Below, in pieces: positions 49,127 through 56,936 of a stretch of 64,000 bases of DNA (positions are counted from its first letter, which is position 1; every line of letters starts with the position of its first letter). The stretch comes from Desertibaculum subflavum (GTDB lineage: Bacteria > Pseudomonadota > Alphaproteobacteria > Ferrovibrionales > Ferrovibrionaceae). The stretch is taken from the NCBI GenBank assembly GCA_003576705.1, contig QOZS01000002.1, positions 1-64,000 on the forward strand, given 5' to 3'. The notes under the pieces are model-generated. The model saw only the letters and a program-made list of their open reading frames with translations. It was not told where the DNA came from and searched no databases. A program made the translations under genes and the position numbers.

Positions 49127-49899
49127 ACGACGTTCCGAAAATTCGCCTGCAGGGCGTGCAGAAGCGGTTCGGGCCGAAAGTGGTTCTGGACGGCGTGGAT
49201 CTCGAGATCCCGCGCGGCAAATCGCTGGTGGTGATCGGCGGCTCCGGCACCGGCAAGTCGGTGATGATCAAATGCGTGCTCGGCCTGATGCGGCCCGAGA
49301 AGGGCAGCATCCAGATCGATGGCGAGGAGACGGTCGGCCTGCGCGGCGATGCGCGCGATCGGCTGATGCGCAAGTTCGGCATGCTGTTCCAGGGCGCGGC
49401 GCTGTTCGATTCGCTGCGGGTCTGGGAGAACGTCGCCTTCGGCCTCATCCAGGGTCGCGGCATGGGCCGCGTGCAGGCGAAGAAGTTGGCGCAGGAGAAG
49501 CTCGGCCAGGTCGGGCTCGGCGCCGAAGTCGGGGAGCTGTTTCCCGCCGAGCTCTCGGGCGGCATGCAGAAGCGCGTTGCCCTCGCCCGCGCCATCGCGG
49601 CGGAGCCCGAGATCATCTTCTTCGACGAGCCGACCACCGGCCTCGACCCGATCATGGCCGATGTGATCAACGACCTGATCGTGCATTGCGTCGAGCAACT
49701 CGGTGCCACCACGCTGTCGATCACCCACGACATGGCCTCGGCCCGCAAGATCGCAGACCGCGTCGCCATGATCCACAAGGGCAAGATCATCTGGACCGGG
49801 CCGGTGGAGGAGGTCGACCGCTCCGGCAATCCGTTCGTCGACCAGTTCATCCACGGCCGCGCCGAAGGCCCGATCCACATGGAAGTACGGCGGCCGTGA
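49123..49899 (+). CDS. mlaF: MlaF-family ABC transporter ATP-binding protein
   Basis: The 258-residue ATPase has Walker A GGSGTGKSV, the signature LSGGMQKRVALARAIA and Walker B IIFFDEPTTGLDPI, followed by the H-loop. This is the MlaF/Ttg2A type. With MlaE it forms a phospholipid transporter core. It is translated from an ATGA overlap with mlaE, and radA follows after 19 nt. Confidence 0.94.
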   Translation: MNDVPKIRLQGVQKRFGPKVVLDGVDLEIPRGKSLVVIGGSGTGKSVMIKCVLGLMRPEKGSIQIDGEETVGLRGDARDRLMRKFGMLFQGAALFDSLRVWENVAFGLIQGRGMGRVQAKKLAQEKLGQVGLGAEVGELFPAELSGGMQKRVALARAIAAEPEIIFFDEPTTGLDPIMADVINDLIVHCVEQLGATTLSITHDMASARKIADRVAMIHKGKIIWTGPVEEVDRSGNPFVDQFIHGRAEGPIHMEVRRP

Positions 49900-49918
49900 A
49901 CGGCGGGACGCGCTGAGC

Positions 49919-51301
49919 GTGGCCGCGGCAAAGGACCGCTATGTCTGCCGCGAATGCGGCGCGGTCTATTCCAAGTGGATGGGCAAGTGCGAGGCCTGCG
50001 GCGGATGGAACACCGTCGAGATCGAAGCCGCCGTCGCGGTCGCGGGCAAGCGCAGCAGTCGCGGCCGGCCGATCGCCTTCCAGACGCTGGCAACCACCGG
50101 CGAGGACGTGCCGCGCTTCGCCACCGGGCTCGCCGAGCTCGACCGCGTCACCGGCGGCGGCTTCGTGCCCGGCTCCACCATCCTGATCGGCGGCGATCCC
50201 GGCATCGGCAAGTCGACCCTGCTGCTGCAGGCGACGGCGGCGCTGGCGAAGAGCGGCGTCGATTGCGCCTATATCTCGGGCGAAGAAGCGGCACGGCAGA
50301 TCGCGGCGCGCGCCCGTCGGCTGGGCCTCGGCGAGGCGCCTGTCCGCGTCGCTGCCGCCAACGAGCTGCGCGAAATTCTGGCCAGTCTCGAGGCGGAGCC
50401 GGCACCGCGCTTCATTGTCATCGACTCGATCCAGACGCTCTATGCCGACGCGATCGAGGCAGCCCCGGGCACGGTGACGCAGGTGCGCGCCTGCGCCGAG
50501 GCGCTGAACCGCTTCGCCAAGCGGCATGAGGCAACCGTCGTGCTGGTCGGCCATGTCACCAAGGAAGGCCAGCTGGCCGGCCCCCGCGTGGTCGAGCACA
50601 TGGTCGACACCGTGCTCTATTTCGAAGGCGAGCGCGGCCACCAGTTCCGCATCCTGCGCGCGGTCAAGAACCGCTACGGCGCGACGGATGAGATCGGCGT
50701 GTTCAGCATGACCGATCGCGGCCTGACCGAGGTTGCCAATCCCTCCGCCCTGTTCCTCGGCTCGCGCGCGGGCAACGTTCCCGGCGCCGCCGTGCTGGCC
50801 GGTATCGAGGGAACACGCCCGCTCCTCGTCGAGGTGCAGGCGCTGGTGACGCCGGCGCCGCCGGGCAGCCCGCGCCGGGCCGTGGTCGGCTGGGATACCG
50901 GGCGGCTCGCCATGGTGCTGGCGGTGCTGGACGCGCGCTGCGGCCTCGGCCTCGCCGCCTATGACGTCTACTTGAATATCGCCGGCGGGCTTCGCATCTC
51001 AGAGCCGGCGGCGGATCTCGCCGTCGCCGCGGCTCTGCTGTCGTCCCTTGCCGACGAGCCGCTGCCCGACGAGACGGTGGTGTTCGGCGAGATCAGCCTG
51101 GCCGGCGAGGTGCGGCCGGTCTCGCAGGCCGACGCCCGCCTGAAGGAGGCCGCGAAGCTTGGATTCCGCCATGCCATCGTCCCCGCCGGACTCAGCGAGA
51201 GAAAGCAACCGCTGGCTGTCACCGAGTTCGGCCGCCTGGCCGACATCCTGCAATTCTTTCCCGGCATCCGGCGCCGCCGGCGCAACGAGCAGGTAGACTA
51301 G
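49919..51301 (+). CDS. radA: DNA repair protein RadA
   Basis: The 460-residue protein has an N-terminal zinc finger (Cys10, Cys13, Cys24, Cys27), Walker A GGDPGIGKSTLLLQ, the RadA-specific motif here KNRYG (KNRFG in E. coli) and a C-terminal Lon-like domain. It helps branch migration in homologous recombination. It starts with GTG at 49919. The radA-cvpA-purF order is usual here. Confidence 0.96.
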   Translation: MAAAKDRYVCRECGAVYSKWMGKCEACGGWNTVEIEAAVAVAGKRSSRGRPIAFQTLATTGEDVPRFATGLAELDRVTGGGFVPGSTILIGGDPGIGKSTLLLQATAALAKSGVDCAYISGEEAARQIAARARRLGLGEAPVRVAAANELREILASLEAEPAPRFIVIDSIQTLYADAIEAAPGTVTQVRACAEALNRFAKRHEATVVLVGHVTKEGQLAGPRVVEHMVDTVLYFEGERGHQFRILRAVKNRYGATDEIGVFSMTDRGLTEVANPSALFLGSRAGNVPGAAVLAGIEGTRPLLVEVQALVTPAPPGSPRRAVVGWDTGRLAMVLAVLDARCGLGLAAYDVYLNIAGGLRISEPAADLAVAAALLSSLADEPLPDETVVFGEISLAGEVRPVSQADARLKEAAKLGFRHAIVPAGLSERKQPLAVTEFGRLADILQFFPGIRRRRRNEQVD

Positions 51302-51306
51302 GCGGG

Positions 51307-51981
51307 ATGGACTCGTTGCCGATCAACCTTATCGACCTTGCAGTCATTGCCATCCTGTTGATCTCCGGCTTTTTCGCCTTCGTCCGCGGTTTCGTGCGCG
51401 AAGTGCTGTCGGTGGCGGGCTGGGTCGGCGCCGGCATCATCACGCTCTACCTGTTCGACCCCGTCAGGCCGCATGTTCGTGGCCTGATCCCCTCGCCCCT
51501 GATCGCCGACATCGTGACCGGCGCCGGCATCTTCATCGTCGCGCTGGTGGTGCTGTCGATCCTCAGCCACTACGTCGCGGAGCGGGTGCGCGACAGCATG
51601 ATCGGGCCGATTGACCGCTCCCTCGGCTTCGTGTTCGGCCTCGTCCGCGGCGCGGTGCTGTGCGCCGCGGCTTTCCTGCTGTTCTCCTGGCTGGTCGCCC
51701 GCGACGACCGGCCGCAGGTGATCGCCACCGCCCGCTCGCTGCCCCTGCTGGAGCAGGGCAGCAATCTCCTGCTCCGGATTCTGCCCGAAAGCGCCCGGCG
51801 CGAGACCGAGAAGGCCGTCGGCACCGGCAGCGCCCGGGTCAAGGATGCGGCCGAAGGCGCCGAAGCTCTGCGTCGGGCGGGGGAGGCCATTCGCCCACCG
51901 TCGGCTGACACGGCGGGGGAGAAGGGCTATAAGCCCGACGAACGCCGCGCCCTCGACAACCTGATTCGCGGCAGCCAATAG
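51307..51981 (+). CDS. CvpA family membrane protein
   Basis: The 224-residue protein has four helices in the first 140 residues (SVAGWVGAGIITLYLF, and GAGIFIVALVVLSILS) and a polar C-terminus, as in CvpA, known from colicin V production in E. coli. The role in the cell is membrane-related and not fully known. It lies 5 nt after radA and 7 nt before purF, the standard cvpA-purF arrangement. Confidence 0.92.
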   Translation: MDSLPINLIDLAVIAILLISGFFAFVRGFVREVLSVAGWVGAGIITLYLFDPVRPHVRGLIPSPLIADIVTGAGIFIVALVVLSILSHYVAERVRDSMIGPIDRSLGFVFGLVRGAVLCAAAFLLFSWLVARDDRPQVIATARSLPLLEQGSNLLLRILPESARRETEKAVGTGSARVKDAAEGAEALRRAGEAIRPPSADTAGEKGYKPDERRALDNLIRGSQ

Positions 51982-51988
51982 GTACCCG

Positions 51989-53467
51989 ATGGACGGACGC
52001 GCCCCCGCCCGGCAGGCCCTGACGAGCAATCCTTTCGACGACGACAAGCTGCGCGAAGAATGCGGGTTGTTCGGCATTGTCGGGGTTGAGGAGGCCGCGG
52101 CCCACGTAGCCCTCGGGTTGCATGCCCTGCAGCATCGCGGCCAGGAAGGCGCCGGCATCGTCACTTACGACGGCGCGCGCTTCCACGGCCACCGCGTGCT
52201 CGGCCATGTCGGCAGCGGCTTCAGCCGGCCGGAGGTGATGGGCCAGCTCAAGGGCCGCAACGGCATGGGGCATGTGCGTTATGCCACGACGGGCGAGACG
52301 GTGCTGCGCAACGTGCAGCCGATTTTCGCCGAGCTGGATATCGGCGGATTCGCCATCGCCCATAACGGCAACCTGACCAATGCCCAGCTGCTGCGCCGCG
52401 AGCTGGTGAGCCGTGGCTGCATCTTCCAGTCCACCATGGACACCGAGGTGATCATCCACCTCGTCGCCACCAGCCCGTTCCGCACCTTGACCGAACGGCT
52501 GATCGACGCGCTGAAGCAGGTCCAGGGCGCCTACTCCCTCGTCATCCTGGCCAACGACATGATGATCGGCGTGCGCGATCCCTATGGCGTGCGGCCCCTG
52601 ATTCTGGGCGAGCTCAAGGGCGCGCCGATCCTGACCTCGGAGACCTGCGCGCTCGATATCATCGGCGCCACCTATGTGCGCGATCTCGATCCCGGCGAGC
52701 TGGTCGTCGTGCGCGACGGCAAGGTGGAGAGCCACCGCCCGTTCCGCGTCACCCACAGCCGGTTCTGCATCTTCGAATACGTCTACTTCGCCCGGCCTGA
52801 TTCCGACCTGGAAGGCCGCAGCGTCTACGAGGCACGCAAGCGCATCGGGGCCGAGCTTGCCCGCGAGAGCCATGTCGATGCCGACGTCGTGATCCCGGTG
52901 CCGGATTCCGGCGTGCCGGCGGCGATCGGCTATGCGGCGGAGAGCAAGATTCCCTTCGAGCTCGGCATCATCCGCAACCACTATGTCGGCCGCACCTTCA
53001 TCGAGCCGACCGACCACATCCGCCATCTCGGCGTGAAGCTGAAGCACAACGCCAACCGGGCGATGATCGAGGGCAAGCGCATCATCCTGGTCGACGATTC
53101 GATCGTGCGCGGCACCACCTCGGTGAAGATCGTCAACATGATGCGCGAGGCCGGCGCGCGCGAAGTGCATATGCGCATCGCCTCGCCGCCGACCACGCAT
53201 TCCTGCTTCTACGGCGTCGATACGCCGGAGCGCTCCAAGCTGCTCGCCGCGCAGCACGACGTCGCCGGCATGGCGGAGTTCATCGGCGTCGACAGCTTGG
53301 CCTTCGTCTCCATCGACGGCCTCTATCGCGCCATGGGCGAGCCGGGCCGCGAAAACAAGATGCCGCAATTCTGCGATGCCTGCTTCACCGGCGACTATCC
53401 GATCGAGCTGACCGACCAGCTCGGCGGCGAAGTGGCCCAGCTCTCGCTGCTCGCCGAGAGCGCCTGA
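51989..53467 (+). CDS. purF: Amidophosphoribosyltransferase
   Basis: The 492-residue protein has an N-terminal propeptide of 24 residues before the catalytic Cys25 in REECGLFGIVG (mature N-terminal nucleophile), then the PRPP-binding RIILVDDSIVRGTTS. A late CDACFTGDYPI pair of Cys belongs to the iron-sulfur type found in Bacillus and alphaproteobacteria. It performs the first committed step of purine synthesis with glutamine. Confidence 0.96.
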   Translation: MDGRAPARQALTSNPFDDDKLREECGLFGIVGVEEAAAHVALGLHALQHRGQEGAGIVTYDGARFHGHRVLGHVGSGFSRPEVMGQLKGRNGMGHVRYATTGETVLRNVQPIFAELDIGGFAIAHNGNLTNAQLLRRELVSRGCIFQSTMDTEVIIHLVATSPFRTLTERLIDALKQVQGAYSLVILANDMMIGVRDPYGVRPLILGELKGAPILTSETCALDIIGATYVRDLDPGELVVVRDGKVESHRPFRVTHSRFCIFEYVYFARPDSDLEGRSVYEARKRIGAELARESHVDADVVIPVPDSGVPAAIGYAAESKIPFELGIIRNHYVGRTFIEPTDHIRHLGVKLKHNANRAMIEGKRIILVDDSIVRGTTSVKIVNMMREAGAREVHMRIASPPTTHSCFYGVDTPERSKLLAAQHDVAGMAEFIGVDSLAFVSIDGLYRAMGEPGRENKMPQFCDACFTGDYPIELTDQLGGEVAQLSLLAESA

Positions 53468-53477
53468 ACCCGCCCCC

Positions 53478-53861
53478 GTGATCCGGGACCTGATCTTCGG
53501 AACCTGGTGCTGTCTCCTCGCCGCGATCTTTTGCCAGGGCCCCGAGTTCATGCAGCAGTATCTGCAGCGCCTCGGCGGCCATCTGGACGAGGCCCGACTG
53601 ATCGAGCGGCAGCTGCCGCAGAGGGCGGAACGCGTCGCTTCGCTGACCGCCGCTCACGATACCCTGGCGAAGGCCGATGCGCTGACCCGGCCCTTCGCCT
53701 TCTTTCGCCATCTGAAGACGGAGATCGCGTGGAACACCCTCGCCAGTTATCGGCCGGCCGTGCCGTTGACGCTGGAAGCCGTCGCCTACGCATTGGTGGG
53801 CGTATTGCTGGCCGTCCTGCTGGCGCGCCCCTTCCGGCGGCGGCGCGAGGCCTATGCCTGA
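53478..53861 (+). CDS. DUF2937 family membrane protein
   Basis: The 127-residue protein has a helix at each end and a central helical section with QGPEFMQQYLQRLGGHLDEA, the characteristic sequence of DUF2937. Function is unknown. It starts with GTG at 53478, 10 nt after purF, and its end overlaps the SDR start by 8 nt. Confidence 0.85.
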   Translation: MIRDLIFGTWCCLLAAIFCQGPEFMQQYLQRLGGHLDEARLIERQLPQRAERVASLTAAHDTLAKADALTRPFAFFRHLKTEIAWNTLASYRPAVPLTLEAVAYALVGVLLAVLLARPFRRRREAYA

Positions 53862-54630
53862 GCTATCCGGGCCTGAACCGGGTGCAGCCGTGAGCAATCG
53901 CCTCGAAGGCAAGATCGCGGTCATCACCGGCGCCAGCCGCGGCATCGGCGCCGCGGTCGCCGTAAAGTTTGCCGCCGAAGGCGCGCATCCGATCCTGATT
54001 GCCCGCACGGTCGGCGGCCTGGAGGAGATCGACGACCAGATCCGCGCGACCGGCCATCCCGGCGCGACCCTGGTCCCGCTCGACCTGCTCAAGACCGCCG
54101 ATATCGACGGCCTCGCCGCCCCGCTCTATCAGAAATATGGCCGCATCGATCTTCTGGTCGCCAACGCGGCCATGCTTGGCCGCATCACGCCGCTCGCCCA
54201 CTATCCGCCGGACGAATGGGAACGCGTCTTCGCGCTCAACGTCCACGCCAACTGGCGGCTGATCCGGGCGCTGGATCCGCTGCTCAGGGCCGCCCCGGCC
54301 GGCCGCGCCATGTTCGTCACCTCGGGCATTACCCGGCACGACGCCGCCTATTGGGGCGCCTATGCCGCCAGCAAGGCAGCACTGGAAGCCATGGTGCGGA
54401 TCTACGCCGCCGAGACGCGGCAGACCAATCTGCGCGTCAACCTGATCAATCCGGGCCCGACCCGCACCAAGATGCGCGCCGCCGCCTTTCCGGGCGAAGA
54501 TCCAATGACATTGCCGCCGCCGGAAGCGGTCGCCGAGGCCTTCCTCGCGCTGGCGCTCGACCGGACCGGCATGCACGGCCAGTGGGTCGCGGCCGATGAG
54601 TGGCTGAAGGACCGCCCGGCAGCACACTGA
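53854..54630 (+). CDS. Short-chain dehydrogenase/reductase
   Basis: The 258-residue classical SDR has the TGASRGIG cofactor motif near residue 28, NAAM (in place of NNAG) near 107, and YAASK with catalytic Tyr and Lys. The Gly-rich loop is followed by an Arg in the next strand, so NADP may be preferred. ATG 53854 has a GAGG site, although GTG at 53890 would also give a normal N-terminus. It closes the dnaB-purF run. Confidence 0.88.
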   Translation: MPELSGPEPGAAVSNRLEGKIAVITGASRGIGAAVAVKFAAEGAHPILIARTVGGLEEIDDQIRATGHPGATLVPLDLLKTADIDGLAAPLYQKYGRIDLLVANAAMLGRITPLAHYPPDEWERVFALNVHANWRLIRALDPLLRAAPAGRAMFVTSGITRHDAAYWGAYAASKAALEAMVRIYAAETRQTNLRVNLINPGPTRTKMRAAAFPGEDPMTLPPPEAVAEAFLALALDRTGMHGQWVAADEWLKDRPAAH

Positions 54631-54684
54631 CGCGGCCGGCAACCTCGGCTAAGCTGTGCCGAGCGACACGGGAGGAAGCGCATC

Positions 54685-55461
54685 ATGGCACGCAGCGCGG
54701 GCGTCGCGGCGAAGCGGCTGAAATGCAGCCCGGCGGAGTGGCAGGTCCGCGTCGACCTGGCCGCCTGCTACCGGCTGATCCACCGCTTCGGCTTCACCGA
54801 CCTCGTTTACAACCATGCCACCGCCAAGGTGCCGGGGGAGGATCACCACTACCTGATCAATCCTTATGGCCATGCCTATGACGAGATTACCGCGTCGAAC
54901 CTTGTGAAGATCGATCCTGAGGGGCGGATCGTCGACGACAGCCCCCATGAGATCAATCCGGCCGGCTTCGTCATCCACAGCGCCGTGCACGAGGCGCGCG
55001 CCGATGCCGTCTGCGTCATCCACACGCACAGCCGTGCCGTGGTCGCCGTGTCCTGCCTGAAGGATGGGCTGGTGCCGATGACTCAGGCCGGCTTCCAGTT
55101 CCACAACCGCATCGCCTATCACGACTATCAGGGCTTCGCCGTGGACGATGCCGAGAAGCGCGACCTGGTGCGCGATCTCGGCCCCCGCAAGGCGATGCTG
55201 CTGCGCAATCACGGCGTGCTGACCCTGGGACGCTCGGTCGCCGAGGCGTTCCGCCGGCTCTACTACATCGAGCAGGCCTGCCAGGTTCAGATGGACACCT
55301 TGCAGATGGGCCGGCCGATCACGCTGCCGGCAGCGGAGGTGATGGAGCACACCGCGCGGCAATGGGAGGACGGTGCCGCGGGCATCGGCACCGAGACCTT
55401 GCGCGAATGGCCGGCGCTGCTCCGCATGCTCGACCGTATCGATCCCTCCTATAAGAGCTGA
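54685..55461 (+). CDS. Class II aldolase/adducin family protein
   Basis: The 258-residue protein has the class II aldolase zinc site: VIHTHSRAVVAVS with two His, and MLLRNHGVLTLG with the third. The family includes fuculose aldolase, ribulose-phosphate epimerase and adducin; the substrate cannot be decided. GGAGGAAGCG precedes the ATG. The lactonase gene follows after 9 nt, so the two are probably co-transcribed. Confidence 0.9.
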   Translation: MARSAGVAAKRLKCSPAEWQVRVDLAACYRLIHRFGFTDLVYNHATAKVPGEDHHYLINPYGHAYDEITASNLVKIDPEGRIVDDSPHEINPAGFVIHSAVHEARADAVCVIHTHSRAVVAVSCLKDGLVPMTQAGFQFHNRIAYHDYQGFAVDDAEKRDLVRDLGPRKAMLLRNHGVLTLGRSVAEAFRRLYYIEQACQVQMDTLQMGRPITLPAAEVMEHTARQWEDGAAGIGTETLREWPALLRMLDRIDPSYKS

Positions 55462-55470
55462 GACGCGCCC

Positions 55471-56394
55471 ATGACCGACATCAAGGTGATCGCCGAAGGC
55501 CTGCGCTTTCCGGAAGGGCCGGTGGTGGAGCGCGACGGCAGCATCCTGCTGGTCGAGATCGAGCGCCAGACCCTGAGCCGTGTGCGCCCCGACGGCCGCG
55601 TCGAGGTGGTGGCAAAGACCGGCGGCGGGCCGAACGGCCTCGCCATCGGCCCGGACGGTGCCGCCTATATCTGCAACAACGGCGGCTTCCGCTTCACCAC
55701 CGAAGGCGGGCTCCGCCCGATCGCCCAGGCCGACGACTATTCCGGCGGCCGCATCGAGCGGGTGGATCTCAAGACCGGCAAGGTGGAGGCCCTCTACACT
55801 AAGGGCCCGAACGGGCCGCTGAAAGGCCCGAACGATATCGTGTTCGACGCACATGGCGGCCTCTGGTTCACCGATCTCGGCAAGGTGCGCTCCCGCGAGA
55901 TGGACCGCGGCGGCGTCTACTACGCCAAGGCGGACGGTTCGCTGATCGAGGAGGCAATCTGGCCGCTGCTGACGCCGAATGGCATCGGCCTCTCACCCGA
56001 CGGCAAGACGCTCTACGTGGCGGAGACCCAGGGCGGGCGGCTCTGGGCTTTCGATATCGTCGCGCCCGGCAGGATCTCGCGCCAGCCCTGGCCCTCGGCG
56101 ACGGGCGGCCGCCTCGTCGTCGGCCTGCCCGGCTACCAGCTGTTCGACAGCATGGCCGTCGAGGCGAACGGCAATATCTGCGTCGCGACACTGTTCTCCG
56201 GCTGCGTGACCAGCGTCTCGCCGGACGGCAAGTCGGTCGAGCAGGTGCCGATGCCGGATCTCTACACCACCAATGTCTGCTTCGGCGGCGCCGACATGCA
56301 GACGGCCTATGTCACGCTGTCCACCACGGGCAAGCTCGTCTCGACCCGCTGGAAGCGGCCGGGCCTCAAGCTGAACTACCAGGACCTGGCTTAG
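55471..56394 (+). CDS. SMP-30/gluconolactonase family protein
   Basis: The 307-residue protein has the six-bladed beta-propeller of SMP-30: LRFPEGPVVERDG, GGPNGLAIGPDG, GPNDIVFDAHGGLWFTD and LLTPNGIGLSPDGKTLYVAET. The Glu, Asn and Asp positions bind Ca. It hydrolyses lactones, probably of a sugar or similar acid. With the class II aldolase it may form a short sugar-acid pathway. Confidence 0.92.
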   Translation: MTDIKVIAEGLRFPEGPVVERDGSILLVEIERQTLSRVRPDGRVEVVAKTGGGPNGLAIGPDGAAYICNNGGFRFTTEGGLRPIAQADDYSGGRIERVDLKTGKVEALYTKGPNGPLKGPNDIVFDAHGGLWFTDLGKVRSREMDRGGVYYAKADGSLIEEAIWPLLTPNGIGLSPDGKTLYVAETQGGRLWAFDIVAPGRISRQPWPSATGGRLVVGLPGYQLFDSMAVEANGNICVATLFSGCVTSVSPDGKSVEQVPMPDLYTTNVCFGGADMQTAYVTLSTTGKLVSTRWKRPGLKLNYQDLA

Positions 56395-56397
56395 CCG

Positions 56398-56904
56398 CTA
56401 TCCGACCGGCAGGGGCCGCGCGGTGGCATAGACGCCATCCTGATAGACCAGCGGCGCCACTTCCGGATGCACGATCGCCCGCGTAACGCGCGCGATATAG
56501 ATGCTGTGCGTGCCATAGGCCATCAGCATCTCGACATGGCCAAAGATATTGGCCTGCGCATCGGCGAGGTAGGGCACGCCGAAATCGCCCGCATCCCAGC
56601 GGCCATGCGCAAAGCGCGCCTCGCCTTCGAGCTTGCCGCTGAATACCTGGGAAAGCTCGGTATGCACCGCCTTCAGCAGATTGATGCAGATCTGCGAACC
56701 TACCTTGAGCGGCGCATGGATGCTGGCCGACTGGTTGACGCAGAACAGCAGCGAAGGCGGGTCGGCGCAGACCGAGGTGACGGCCGTCGCCGTCATGCCG
56801 TGCCGGATGCCGCCATCGCTGGTAGTGATGATGGTGACCGTCGCCGCCAAGCGCCGCATGGCGAGCCGGAAGGAGACCGCCAGCTCTTCTGTCGAAGCGT
56901 TCAT
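56398..56904 (-). CDS. Flavin reductase family protein
   Basis: The 168-residue flavin-binding protein has the split-barrel flavin reductase pattern: FRLAMRRLAATVTIITT, MTATAVTSVCADPPSLLFCVN and a late THSIYIARV. It probably supplies reduced FMN to a two-component monooxygenase, or acts as one. ATG 56904 gives the family N-terminus. It is convergent with the lactonase (3 nt) and lies downstream of hrpB on the same strand. Confidence 0.92.
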   Translation of the reverse strand: MNASTEELAVSFRLAMRRLAATVTIITTSDGGIRHGMTATAVTSVCADPPSLLFCVNQSASIHAPLKVGSQICINLLKAVHTELSQVFSGKLEGEARFAHGRWDAGDFGVPYLADAQANIFGHVEMLMAYGTHSIYIARVTRAIVHPEVAPLVYQDGVYATARPLPVG

Positions 56905-56936
56905 TCTGTCATCAAAGGCCAAGGCGGCCGTGCCCG

